Shown here: positions 50,095 through 61,506 of the stretch, piece by piece
How the letters are laid out: every line of letters starts with the position of its first letter
Position numbering within the stretch: the first letter of the stretch is position 1
The notes under the pieces: generated by a model
What the model saw: the letters and a program-made list of their open reading frames with translations, nothing else
Database searches by the model: none
What the model was told of the DNA's origin: nothing
Program-made: the position numbers and the translations under genes
From: Scleroderma bovista
Taxonomy: Eukaryota > Basidiomycota > Agaricomycetes > Boletales > Sclerodermataceae
Length of the DNA: 64,000 nucleotides
Assembly (NCBI GenBank): GCA_037178675.1
Contig: JAYMGJ010000680.1
Coordinates: 124,001-188,000 of the forward strand
Direction of reading: 5' to 3'

Positions 50095-51323
50095 CTACGC
50101 TCCCCGTCGGGCTGGAATCTTCCGCTTCCGGAAGAGACCGGTTGGTACAGAATGTGGCAAATCCTCTGTTTTCATTCCGTCTGCAGTCATGACCGAAGTG
50201 CCAGACATTGCTAGTTCAGTAGCGGGTTCAGCTTTGATGCCTCCAATTGGGTTGGTAGCCTCGGTACCACCAAAAGTGGGCAAAAGCGGGGAGCCAGATT
50301 CTGTTTTAATTTCTGGTAGTCCAGAGCCAGCACCTGCTTCAGCTGTGGAAAAATGATCGTCTGCGCCCACCTTTTTCCACTGCATTTTAATCCACTTTGG
50401 CGTAGTGATAAGTTCTGACTCAGCTGATGCGCTCGCCTTGTCTGATGTAAAGGGTGGGTAATGCGGCTCCTCAGTCGTCTCCTGTTAGGCATTGTCTATC
50501 TCAACGACGACTTTGCAAAAACGAATAGGTATACCTACCAGCTCTCCCTTCTTCACCTTCAGTTTGATGGGCATGAATTGTGGGTCAAACATATCTCCGA
50601 GTCCCGTCCCAACAACCTTTCTACGCAATTTGAATGCGCGCATATCGTCGTCATCAGCCTCAGCAGCAACCCGTTTCTTGTTTTGGACAGAATCAGTGCC
50701 TTCACCAACTGGCTCTTCCTCTGTCGTGGCCTTTGCTACCTGGCAAGGCTCTGTGTCTAGCGTGCTCGTTTTCGTTTGAGGTGTCACGTAACGCCATTCC
50801 CCGGGTATGCCCATCCCCTTTCTGCGTTCTGCTTCATCCAAATCAGGGTCCCTGTACCCCAAATGCGCTGCCGTAGTGTAATTTGCGTATGGGTTAGTTG
50901 GTTTTGCTGGTTGGGGATGTTGGGCAGGGAGAGAGGGAGCTGAGCGAGATGATGATGCTAGAGAGGATGAGGAAGAGGTAAAAGCGCGGCCAGATGCTAC
51001 GTCAAGTGCATAAGCTGCCCCCGCCGCCTAGGAAATGTCAAATGAACACATGTTCTACACAATCAAGATGCATCGACTATATGTGACATGCATAAGGAAA
51101 ATAGAAAGCTTACTTTTGCAACGCCCGCCATAATTCCCTTTTCTTCTTCCTTCTCCCGGACGCGCTTCTCGCCCTCCTTGTAGAGCCCGCGTACGAAGCG
51201 TTCGACATTGCCCTTGTGACGAAGACCATTTTCATGTTGGGTACGTGAGGGCTTGTCGTCAGCAATGTAGATGTTACAGTATTTGCAGTGGTAGCGTTTG
51301 TGAGAAACCCAGTATTCAGACAT
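50095..51323 (-). CDS. WBP4/FBP21-like splicing protein, U1-type zinc finger
   Basis: Spliceosome-associated protein. Exons 51114-51323, 50539-51027 and 50095-50481 (introns 86 and 57 bases); 361 residues. The N-terminal U1-type C2H2 finger reads YWVSHKRYHCKYCNIYIADD then HENGLRHKGNVERFV, with Cys-x2-Cys and two His. A Ser-rich linker and a GMGIPGEWRYV block follow, where animal WBP4 has WW domains; no intact WW pair is seen. The middle has ADDDDMRAFKLRRKV, and the C-terminus ends with FRKRKIPARRGA, basic and nuclear-like. Divergent from chitin synthase, starts 113 bases apart. Confidence 0.8.
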
Positions 51324-51436
51324 GGCGGTATTGGGCAAGGAGTCGGGACTAGTACATAGGTGGCTTAGCCACTGAAAATTGCACGTGACCAAGACGCGAC
51401 GCGCCAAATCTCACAGCGAAAGCGTTTGCTTCGTCG

Positions 51437-54400
51437 ATGGCTCGAAGAAAACCTGTCCCCAACGCCGCAGACTTTGTTCACCTCAATCAAGGGCACTGTG
51501 AGGACCCTTGTGACGAGGAGCAGCACCCACTCATAAATGAAGAATTGTGCGTCGGCTCTCGAGGATTCTCTACATTCCTTCTGACCTCTGGTTCAGCCCT
51601 CGTATCCATTCTTCTAATGAGCATATTAGTCAAAATGACGACCCATTACTGAGCCGATACTCCGCAAGCTCATACGAGATAGCATATGGGTATGACAACT
51701 TCCTCAAGATCTCAACTATGGTCTGACAAGGAATCTACAGTGCACCTCAAAACGAGGAACATTCCAGCTCTGTAGAATCGAGGCCACCCCCAGACCGATA
51801 TCAACCGGGGCAGCCTCTCCAGACTATTGTGACAGGTGAAACACTTGAACTCGAAGACCATGCAGAGTCATCAAACGACGACCACCACGATCCCTTTGTG
51901 GACGGCTACTCGTCCTCTCAATCACTGCCCCATTCACATCATAGTCAATACTCTTCCGCCCACTCGCTATCGCAGGTCCCAGCCAATGCGCCGCGCGAAA
52001 CGTTGGTGGGGTCAGCATTTAGTTCGATTCCAATGTCATATTCGCAGTGCAGTCTCCCAATTTCATACAACACGTCGGTGGACCATTTTGAATATGACGC
52101 AGAAGCATATGCTTCTGGAACTAACCTTCGGACGAACTATGTCGCCCCGAGATCACGGTCACCAACCCCGTTCGGAGATGATGAAGACTACAGGTTGGAT
52201 GCGAACAACATTGTACATCACACAGGCTACTCCAGACCCCATAACAATTCGGAGAAGGTTGGCCCATATGACTTCACTGACGAGTATGATATCTCGCAGT
52301 ATGCGGACGTGCCAAGCCAGGAAACACTTGCAGATGATGGAGAACAAACGCCATCCATCACTGATTCAGAAGCTCCGATCGAGACTCGTCATTTTGGGCC
52401 GGCCCCTATTGGTCGTATGCGCCGAAGGCTGAAGAAGAAACGTGTCCAGCTTACAAATGGCAACCTTGTCGTGGACCTCAGTGTACCTCCAAAGCTTGTC
52501 CTTCCATATCGCGGAGAGCCGGAAATGACAAAAACGCGATACACCGCGGTTACTTGTGATCCTGATGACTTTGAGAAAGACAAGTTCTTTTTGCGACAAA
52601 TCGAAAGCGGGCGTACTACCGAGTTATTTATCGTTATTACTATGTATAATGTGAGTTTATTGTTGGTTTTTCTCAACCGAATCCCTGAATCATGCTGCGA
52701 ATAGGAAGACGAAGTTCTATTTTGCAGGACGATGTATGGCGTGATGCGCAACATTGCGCACCTATGTTCTCGCAAGAATTCACAGACTTGGGGCCCAGAC
52801 GCATGGAAGAAGGTATGATTGCCCCTCAGATGTTTTTTATATTTTTTGAATGCAAAGTGCTCGCTTGCAGGTCGTTGTCTGCATAGTAGCAGATGGACGC
52901 AAGAAAATTCATCCTCGAGTATTAGATTGCTTGACCGTTCTAGGTGTGTATCAACCTGGAGACCACATGAAGAACATGGTCAACGGCAAGGAAGTTACCG
53001 CACACTTGTTTGAATATACAACCTCGTTTGCTTTGGATCCCAACATTCAATTCAAATACCCGGACAAAGGTATTGTACCGACACAAATAATATTCTGCAT
53101 GAAGGAGAAGAACCAGAAGAAAATAAATAGTCATCGGTGGTTCTTCAATGCATTCGCCCCAATGTTGCAGGTTCGTCTCCCCGTCTGGGATGGAATTGAT
53201 TATAACGCTATTTTGATAGCCAAATATCTGCGTGCTACTTGACGTTGGCACACGCCCCGGGAATAACAGCATATACAGGCTATGGAAGACATTTGACGTG
53301 AATTCGAATGTCGGTGGAGCTTGCGGCGAGATTGCTGCATACAAGGGGAAGAATTGGAAAAATCTCCTCAACCCTTTGGGTAAGTAACCGTTAATTACAT
53401 AGCAATAGCAACTTTTTTTTTTTATCTTTGTGGATGTGTTCCCAAGTTGCTGCACAGAATTTCGAGTACAAAATCAGCAACATACTCGACAAGCCTACAG
53501 AGAGCATGTTTGGATATATCAGCGTCTTGGTAGGTGCCTATTTCCTGAACTGGCTGGCGTTATTCATCCTTGTCGTAGCCCGGTGCATTTTCCGCCTATA
53601 GGTAAGTATCCGAAATGCGAACCTAATCTCTTCTTACTCGATATCCTCAGATGGATCGCACTGCAAAACGGTAAGGATGGACAAGGGCCCCTGGCTTCCT
53701 ATTTTAAAGGCGAAGTACTCCATGGGAGAGATACAGATATCTTTACCTCCAATATGTGTGCGTTTTCGTATTATTTCGGGAGTCCACTCTTCACGTTGAA
53801 CATAGACCTTGCTGAAGATGTGGGTATTGAAGACACATGAATTCAATTATGTGCTGAAATTCGGCATAAGCGTATCCTGTGCTTTGAGCTGATAGCTAAA
53901 GCAAATTCCAATTGGTATATCTGGTGGCTTTTCAATATTCACTTCTGACTGCTTTCTTTTAGGGTCCTCAGATATGTCAAGGGTGCTATTGGGGAGACTG
54001 ACGTCCCTGAATCACTTCCTGAGTTCATCTCTCAGCGACGGCGATGGCTTAATGGCTCGTTCTTTGCTGCAGTTTATGCCATCGCACACGTTGGACAGGT
54101 TTTACGATCTGGGCATAGTACTTCGAGGAAGGTCACTCTCATGATGGAAACGGTGTACAACCTTATCAATCTGGTATTCTCTTGGTTTGGAATTGTAAGT
54201 TCTAATCATTCTTGATGTGGACTGGGATCACGCTTAGGTCGTCCAGGGTAACTTTTACTTGTTCTTCGTGAGTGTTGCTCTTCTGGCTAGGCGTCTTGCC
54301 TGGGGGTTGATGCCCATGCGTCATAGGTCATCCTAAGCTCTTCACTGGAGAATCAGGCCTTCGGGGTTCCATCGATACAGTACTTCAATGCATTGGTTCA

Positions 54401-55680
54401 GGTACGCTTTTAGGACATTCTTATTTGAACTTGGATGAATCAAGGTATGTCGCAGTACTTCCTAGCATCCATCATTATTGCTTGCTTCCTGATGTCTATG
54501 GGGAATAAACCAAAAGCGTGAGGCTTTGTTAGGATGCTTCCATATGAGTCTAAAGATCTCACTGAATTGTGCCAGTGCCCATCGAAAGTACAAGCTTGCC
54601 TCAATTTTCTTAGGGGCACTCATGATTTACATCGTCGTTGCTTCCGTGTTGTGCGGAATTGCAGCAGCATCTCAGAAAGATGGCTCGCTGGTTCTATTCA
54701 GTGTCGCCATCACGTGCGGAGGTGCGCCCCCTTCGCCCGTTTTATGTATTCATCCTCACCCTACCCTCACATATAGTCTACGTTACCAGCAGCCTCCTAG
54801 CCTTCGACCCCTGGCACCTTATAACAAGCTTCGTGTCATACTTGGTCTTGACGCCAACATACCTTTGTATACTGAGCATGTGCGTTATCTACTTCCCTTT
54901 TTTTGTTTTGAATGATAACGGTGAGGAATCAGTTATGCATTCTCTAACTTGCACGATGTACGTATCTCTCGATTGTCACATGTTTCCGCCGGTCACGCTC
55001 ATGTTCTATAGATCTCCTGGGGGACGAAACAGGACGCAGTTCCTGATACCGACTTGGGTGCTGCCGTCCAGGATTCCCACTCCCAAGTTGACATCCAAAT
55101 GCTTGCGGAAGCGGCAGATGCCAATGGGATATATGAAGATGCACTGGAGGGTCTGCGCGCATCTAAATTTGCTGATGAGCGAGTGAGTAAAGGATCCTCA
55201 CAAGTTTCTGCAGTAAAGAAGCGTGGGAAAGGGACTACTGATGAGAAGGGCCGGAAAGGCTCTTCGAAGCAAAAGGTGATGAGCAAGCGCGAAAGGGAGA
55301 TTGCAGCAATGGACTACTATGCTGATGTACGGACAAATGTATTGCTGACTTGGGTCCTGTCCAACGTGGGTGTGGGCTGGTTTTATTTATGTTCGTTCCG
55401 CTGACGACATGTTACAGGGTGTTCTCCTCTTACTCATACTCTCTGGAGCATCTCCTTCGAGTACATTCGATCCCGAGACGGGTATATCACGGACCAAGGG
55501 GTATCTGATGTTTATATTGGCTTTTGCGGCCATTACCAATTGCGTTGTGAGTAGTTAACTGCATTGCTTCCCCTCTTTAGGCGTTGACAAATGGATGTGT
55601 TTCGCTGACATGCTTTCCTTTCAAAACAGCGTTTCGCAGGCTCTACGCTCTATCTCCTCACGCGGGTGTTCACTGCCTGA
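51437..55680 (+). CDS. chs: Chitin synthase (division 1, class I-III type)
   Basis: Membrane glycosyltransferase polymerising UDP-GlcNAc into cell-wall chitin. Twenty-one exons, 1038 residues: 51437-51546, 51630-51689, 51741-52650, 52705-52812, 52871-53170, 53220-53379, 53447-53529, 53579-53601, 53651-53757, 53806-53819, 53871-53914, 53963-54194, 54247-54267, 54327-54401, 54456-54517, 54576-54721, 54777-54879, 54933-54957, 55012-55365, 55418-55546 and 55630-55680. A disordered N-terminus (about 1-240) precedes the catalytic block: [65 protein letters not shown] and QRRRWLNGS (664-672). Membrane helices follow from about residue 700, with a Lys-rich cytosolic loop before the last two. Exons of 14, 21, 23 and 25 bases are required for the conserved frame. 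Exon 13 has an alternative acceptor adding three residues. Confidence 0.93.
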
Positions 55681-56012
55681 CTCGAGCGCAAAGTTACTCC
55701 CGTTGGGGAATGGAAGGGACGATGCCCGTTTGATGCCCGTTTCAAATACAAGCAAAGAGATGGTTGGACCTGGCTGAAGGTGAGCGGGAAAGCTCGTTGC
55801 GGTCGACAATGCCAACGCAACTAATTTCCTCCACGACAATCCTTTTGACTGGAAAGCAGGTGTAGTGACAGCATAGATATCCTTGTCTTTGCATGCTGTC
55901 TAAGTAAAACCTACATAGTCGACGGGACGTAAATGGACATAAGTACATGAAATATGGGTTCTTCCGCTGGACAAAGGTTCTTAATAGTATGTAATACTAC
56001 AAAAGATGAAGG
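55681..56012. other. Intergenic, convergent ends
   Basis: 3' ends of chitin synthase and the R3H gene meet here. Nothing else seen. Confidence 0.5.
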
Positions 56013-57530
56013 TCAAGCGAATACGTAGTCATAAAACAGCCCTGTCCCACCTACTACTGCAGTCACAAGTTTCTTCGTAGTCTTACCCTTTCCGCGTCTT
56101 CCAAGCTTCCCCGTGCGATGAGAGATGCGTCGCACAGGGGATGGGGACGACGTAGAACGAGGATACGGATGAGGACGAAAGTAGCGCACACTGGGTCTAA
56201 CAGGCAACGTTGAGTCAACAAGAGAAATCTCGGATGGTGGCATGCCTCGATCAACGACGTAGGCGGCGGTATCAGATTCATGATGAGAAGAGTCAGTAAG
56301 TGAGAGGGATCCTATTGACGCGGTCAGGGCCTGGTCTACGTCTCCTTCCTCTGCGGAGTCTGTGTCGAAACCTGGTCCACCGCTGACGGATGAGACAGGG
56401 GAGCAAGGTCTGGAAGGCGAAGGAAACTCAGAAATGGCGGAGAGTACAGTCTGGGAAGGACCAATGGCGACAGATTCATCATCGGAGACGCTGTCATTTG
56501 GATCATCTGTGGTGTTCGAGTCTGATGTATTGACATCTGATACATGAAAATCGGACGTGTCAGTTACGGGGGGAGTGTCGAGTGAACTCGGGACAGGGCG
56601 GATGGAGTTTGAACGGAGGAGGTAAGTGAGACGACGACCATCCGTTTCTTTGCCTGAATGCGAAATAAACAGAACGTCACCAATAATGCCACGGAGAACA
56701 AGAAGTGATCCTACTAAAGCTAACGACATTGTGCCATCTTGCTACGCAATGTACAATGAAACGCTCAAAGCCGCCATCGCGTTCAGCACCAGTTCGCACG
56801 ACCCAGACGAGTCGGCCTGCTTCACGTCGTACCTCGCGCAAGTCGTCTCTACCTCCGACTGTCTCACCAGGGAAGGCGAATGCGCTTATTCCTGCACCTT
56901 CATTGGGACTGAGGAATATACCGCCGTCCAGCCAGGCTAAGAGATGTGACTCTATTGCCTTGACTAGGGGAGCAGTAAAGGGGCGACTACGCAGAGTGCG
57001 ACGGGTCCCACGAAGAGAAAGTGAGAACAGACCTGCAGCAGAAGTGGCAGGATTCGACAACGGGGTAACAGAGGGCGGAACAGTGACACTGCGGGGAAGA
57101 TAAGAGGGTAAAGGTATAGGGAAGGTGCTGGAGGGTAAGTGGCGAGTGGGTAAAGCGAGATCAGCAGCGGTTGGCGGGGTTATATGGGGATTGTGGGTGA
57201 ATTTGGCTAGTTGAAACAGTTGAATGTCTAAAACCTGAAAGCCTTGTCCGGAACAGTAAACATACCATTCTCTTGCCTCCTGACCCATCGTTTACCCTCG
57301 AACACATTACGGTCCTTCCTTGCCCAATTTGACTGCGATCGGGATATTGCTTCGCGGTCGAAGCCTGGTGGGCGCAGATGAGCGTACCGGTCAGAAAGAT
57401 TCGGGTTTCTGAGAATAGCTGGGAACGAGAGAGGGACTGGCCCTGTATCCATTGTGGTAGCCATGTTCTGTGGTTGCTCAGCGGCCTGAGGCTGGGTGAG
57501 CACGCTCGGGGTGTGATTGACGCTTTGCAT
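56013..57530 (-). CDS. R3H-domain protein with R3H-associated N-terminus
   Basis: Probable single-stranded nucleic-acid-binding protein. Exons 57266-57530, 56715-57206 and 56013-56653; introns 59 and 61 bases; 465 residues. The N-terminal block (AILRNPNLSDRYAHLRPPGF, ARKDRNVFEGKRWVRRQEN) fits the fungal R3H-associated domain. The R3H signature is RFIVH (Arg237, His241) in GGFERFIVHCVARWHNVVSF, followed across the intron by KETDGRRLTYLLRS. The C-terminal half is Ser/Asp-rich and ends with a basic stretch (GKLGRRGKGKTTKKLV) and a short hydrophobic tail. Divergent from the PPR gene. The exact role is unknown. Confidence 0.8.
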
Positions 57531-57816
57531 GGAAGCCGATGAACCAGCCTGTTATTTGAATACAATATGTACAGTTGATTTGAGGAGTTCGTCGAGCCTC
57601 AGTCCTTGCAAGTCGCTGTCGTTGTGTAAACCATCGTTAGCGCCGACGTCAACAATATATTTGCTCGATGTTTTGCTTGGATCAATGGCAAGATATAGGA
57701 GCCACTAGTGAATACCATCCAACCATACGAGACACTATGACGCTACTTACGCAATTAAGTCGGTACATATGTAGTACATAGTCCACAATTTGCATAGTAT
57801 ATACCAGCTCCCCCAG

Positions 57817-59730
57817 ATGCTTTCTGCATGTCAACTCCACAGGCATTCGCTATATCACCTCCAAAAGATTTACTTCACCAGCTTTACCATCGTCCGAGCA
57901 TTCACTGCCTCACATGTACCAGAGTATAAGCATGGGTCTAAACCACAAGACGCGTCGATGGCGAGGGAGCGCAAGGTACAAAGAGCTCAGCTCAACAACC
58001 TCCTTCTGGCTGCCGACCGACTTCTTGACAGCAAGCACGCCCACACCATCCAGTCATACCTTATGTCCAGAATATCTGCTGGTAAATTTTACAACTCTTA
58101 TAGATGGGTGGCCTTCGTTCGCTTGATCCGGTTTGCGCTCTCCAGGCAACTATTCTCCGTGGCCATTGCGCTCTACGATAGGCTGCTGAAAGAAGGGTTT
58201 GCACCCCTCTCTTCAATCCGTGCCAGGATGACAGCATTAAAACTCGTCGACTCTTCGAAAAATATCCGGGATGCTCTCGACCCCCTCAAACAGCAGTTCG
58301 CAGACGACGCTTATGACACCCAAACCTTCATGCAACTTCTCTACTTTATGCTTACTGTCAAGAATGCACCTGTAACATTCGTCGACGAGACAGCACAAGC
58401 CTACATGTCCGCCAAGCAGATTGAAGCGAGCACTTGCCCAGACCTCATTGGCGAGGTTGTCTCTGTCAACATGCGAGCTGGTCGCTTGGGTGCTGCACAG
58501 CGGTGGCTGCGTGCTTTCGAGGACAGCTGCAAGACCGCGGGTGGCCAGCTGGTCGCAACTCCTTATGCAGAAATGGTAGATGCGCTCATGCGCGTCGACC
58601 CCCGGAATACGCCTGCGCTCCGATCCGTGCTGGAGGATATGAGGGCAGCGGGCGTGTCTCCAAACGCCTCTATATTCAACACGCTAATGCGTGTGAATGC
58701 CAAGCAGCAGCGCTATCAGGAGACCTTCGAACTGTACCGTGTACTCATGCAACGCCGCTGTGAGCATTTAATACCCAATGATGTCACATTCAAAATAGCC
58801 CTGCATGCGGTGAGGGTGATGGACCAGACAAGGCGTGCCAAACGACCATATGTTGTCGATCCTCGGCAGATTTTTCGGGACATGCTGGAGTGTCATCTCC
58901 AGCAGACAGAAGGTCAACCCAAGGGACGTTCTGCATCCCTATCTGCTTCCGCATTTCAGTCAGCTCTACGGACGTTTATCGCGCGTGGGGACTACTTGAG
59001 TGCCTTCGTCGTCATTCGCTTGCTCGATACTTTTGGCTTCTCCGCCGATCTGGAATCCTATCGAATAGTTCTCTCTCATCTATTTTCACGCATAAGGCGA
59101 GAATCAAGAAGTGACAGGCGCCCTGGTGACTATCGCCTCGCCGACTTTCTCTTGCACCTCCGCGCTGACGAAGTGCCTGATTTAAACACCATGAGCTCTC
59201 GTATCCAAGGAACGACATCGACCGCCTCTGCTTCTGCGTCACCTTCCTTTTCTACAGCTGTCGAAACTGTTACACAAGTTCTGGCCCTTGGTGAACCTTA
59301 CCGTCTTGGTGACGATGACCTTTTTGAGGTTACGGCATCGACGAGCATGATGCCTTTCACTCAACCTAAGGGCCGCCAGCAGGTCCCAACGGTGTCAATG
59401 CTCATCGGTGACGGCGAGCCGCCGCACAATCACCGTTGCTCACCAGTACCACTTGCGCGGCTGCTGCAAAAGGCGTTCTTGGGTGCCGTCTGGGCAAGCT
59501 CGCCGCGCACGAGCAACTTGTATTTCCAAGGAGTGGTCGAGAGAGCTGTGGCCGATGCGAAGAAACGGATGGTTCCTGATATAGCCCCTGTGGATCCAAG
59601 AAGGGCCGCGGAGTTACATCAGCACTTGGAGAGGAAACAAGAACTACCATCCATTGTGTCGAGGAGGAGAAGGTCTGCAAGAGCAGGATGGGAAATCAAT
59701 TTCGCAGGTGAGGATGATAGGAGAATGTGA
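57817..59730 (+). CDS. Mitochondrial pentatricopeptide-repeat (PPR) protein
   Basis: 637 residues in one exon; the first true ATG is at 57817. The N-terminus (MLSACQLHRHSLYHLQKIYF) lacks acidic residues and looks like a mitochondrial presequence. PPR-type helical pairs lie roughly in 110-360, for example ATPYAEMVDALMRVDPRNTP, ALRSVLEDMRAAGVSPNASI and FNTLMRVNAKQQRYQETFEL. The family binds organellar RNA for maturation or translation. The C-terminal quarter is variable and ends with a basic patch (RRRRSARAGWEINF). The target RNA cannot be inferred. Confidence 0.85.
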   Translation: MLSACQLHRHSLYHLQKIYFTSFTIVRAFTASHVPEYKHGSKPQDASMARERKVQRAQLNNLLLAADRLLDSKHAHTIQSYLMSRISAGKFYNSYRWVAFVRLIRFALSRQLFSVAIALYDRLLKEGFAPLSSIRARMTALKLVDSSKNIRDALDPLKQQFADDAYDTQTFMQLLYFMLTVKNAPVTFVDETAQAYMSAKQIEASTCPDLIGEVVSVNMRAGRLGAAQRWLRAFEDSCKTAGGQLVATPYAEMVDALMRVDPRNTPALRSVLEDMRAAGVSPNASIFNTLMRVNAKQQRYQETFELYRVLMQRRCEHLIPNDVTFKIALHAVRVMDQTRRAKRPYVVDPRQIFRDMLECHLQQTEGQPKGRSASLSASAFQSALRTFIARGDYLSAFVVIRLLDTFGFSADLESYRIVLSHLFSRIRRESRSDRRPGDYRLADFLLHLRADEVPDLNTMSSRIQGTTSTASASASPSFSTAVETVTQVLALGEPYRLGDDDLFEVTASTSMMPFTQPKGRQQVPTVSMLIGDGEPPHNHRCSPVPLARLLQKAFLGAVWASSPRTSNLYFQGVVERAVADAKKRMVPDIAPVDPRRAAELHQHLERKQELPSIVSRRRRSARAGWEINFAGEDDRRM

Positions 59731-60219
59731 AGCACGGTATGCAGCTATCTCCTTCGATGGATACTCTCCTCTGGTAGGATTTTGGTGGTTCTCACATAAA
59801 GGTCAAGTTACTTAATTCAAGGAACTTTGTGTTTCCCCTTTCACTGTTAGGACTATTGCAGGTTTTTTTGCACGTTACCATGGCTTCTGGAGCCAGAAGA
59901 TGCGACACAAGGTGCTGAGACATTTGAGTTACTCTATAGTTGGACTTACTGTTGCAAAGATTCTATTGCTAGATAGCCAATCTAATGACATGAATTTGAC
60001 ATGGTTAGCCATATGGTAGTCACCTTGTTTACAAGATCACTACACATGGAATTTCGACATCCGCACAATTGCCTGCAACAAAGCTGTGGAAAAAGCTGCA
60101 GTTCGGAGGAGACCACTTCACAAGTGTACCAGCTCTCTAATATTAGCAAGGTGAATGGCACAGTCATTTGGATTGGCATGTGCCAAGGAGTCAGGTTTAG
60201 AGATAGAAGGACAATCCAC
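59731..60219. other. Intergenic
   Basis: 3' flank of the PPR gene. A plus-strand frame 60001-60399 overlaps the SDH2 fragment in antisense and is not accepted as a gene. Confidence 0.5.
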
Positions 60220-60289
60220 CTACGGACATACATGGGAAGAGTAGCTATAAGAGTAGCAATGAATAAACAATATTTGTGCAATCGTTGTC

Positions 60290-60597
60290 GACATTGGAAG
60301 GAACGAAAATGCGCAAGGAGAGCAGATAGGTACCCTCGAATCTGCCATCCACCTGTACTCATACTGGCTCCACCAGTTCAACAGGCATATGTTGAATAAG
60401 ATGCACAGGCCATCGAGCTTCTTGCAATCCTCCGGACTCTGCAAGAACTCGCTCTGCGCAGGTGGATTATCATTCTGAAGGTATAGCTTGATGGATTTGT
60501 ATTGCTTGTAGAAAAGCGAGAGATAGGGAGATGCCGTTCTAGCTCCGTCGACCTCTGACAGACTTTCCCTGAGACAGTTAATGTGCACACTGCACAT
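60290..60597 (-). pseudogene. Succinate dehydrogenase iron-sulfur subunit (SDH2) fragment
   Basis: The minus-strand frame from 60597 contains LFYKQYKSIKLYLQNDNPPA then EFLQSPEDCKKLDGL, a clear match to the middle of SdhB. Directly after KLDGL, where the enzyme has the cysteine cluster for its 4Fe-4S and 3Fe-4S centres, the fragment has lost those cysteines and jumps to NWWSQYEY and then RWMADSR, family residues normally further along. So two internal deletions removed metal-binding sequence, and neither end of the gene is present. No introns are visible in it, which would fit a retrocopy, but the fragment is too short to prove that. Non-functional as a dehydrogenase. Confidence 0.8.
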
Positions 60598-61023
60598 GCA
60601 TTTGGAGGCAGAAGTTGCAGAGGCTATGACTGAAAGTCAAGAGCAGATATGAAAAAGAAATGATAACATGCGGTGTTTGCATGACGAAATTCGCTCGCAT
60701 CTGACAGGATTGGGCTGCAGAACAGCGCGAGCGGTGAGATGAAACGAATACTCGCTGGGATGTGGGCGTGGGTGCTTCAGTGATCTAAAGGTAGAAGCTG
60801 TGTCTGTAACGTCGAGCGAAGTGTCGACGGGCTCTGCTGTGTTCCGAATTTCGGGGTCCAACTCGAGGTGCCACGCGAAGTCAAGAAATCGGTTGACCTT
60901 TGTTCACTGGCATCAGGTCGAAAGCTTGACAGTGCGCGTATCGGACGAACCACTTCTTAGTATTCGTCACTCACCCTTGTCCAGGTGGCAGCACAGCCAC
61001 AGCATTTGTGATTTTGCTCGTCC
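60598..61023. other. Intergenic
   Basis: Promoter side of the small protein gene at 61024. No other feature seen. Confidence 0.5.
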
Positions 61024-61506
61024 ATGATTTCTCTACTCAGCAAAGCGGGCGTGCGCCATCCCGCAACTTCCTCCCTAACAAGGCGCCAACTATCATCCAA
61101 GTCTCACAATGATGTCAAAATGAACGCGCTCGTTAACCTCTACCACCAATCCGACCGCTTCATCACACCAGAGACCCTCTCAGATGCTATCGACGAGGCG
61201 TTCACCAAACATGAAACCCTCTTCGACGACAAAGGGAGGCATTCGTTCGCAGAACTTGTCCAAAGGCGAGCTCAACAAAAGCTCTCTCCCAAGTTCTTCC
61301 TTGGTAGAGACCAATTCCACCCAGCTGCATACCAGTCTTCAGGCATGGGTCCTGGATGGATCGATAGCAAGGAAAAGCGGGTGGATAGAGTGTATGAGGC
61401 GTTAGTTGGCACAACGAGAGACGGAAAGCCGTCTTGGACCGCAGTCAAGGAGAATGCGAAACGACTCGAAGCTCAACTCGCTGCGGATCGTGGACGACAG
61501 GACTAA
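61024..61506 (+). CDS. Small protein, putative mitochondrial, unknown
   Basis: 160 residues, one exon, ATG at 61024. The first 30 residues (MISLLSKAGVRHPATSSLTR and following) are basic, Ser-rich and without acids, like a mitochondrial presequence. The rest is hydrophilic and helical (LVNLYHQSDRFITPETLSDA, DEAFTKHETLFDD, KEKRVDRVYEALVGTTRDGK). No family recognised. Balanced composition and a clean start favour a real gene. Confidence 0.65.
   Translation: MISLLSKAGVRHPATSSLTRRQLSSKSHNDVKMNALVNLYHQSDRFITPETLSDAIDEAFTKHETLFDDKGRHSFAELVQRRAQQKLSPKFFLGRDQFHPAAYQSSGMGPGWIDSKEKRVDRVYEALVGTTRDGKPSWTAVKENAKRLEAQLAADRGRQD

Noticed and set aside
60001..60399. 132-residue plus-strand open frame
   Set aside because: Overlaps the SDH2 fragment in antisense and resembles nothing known.
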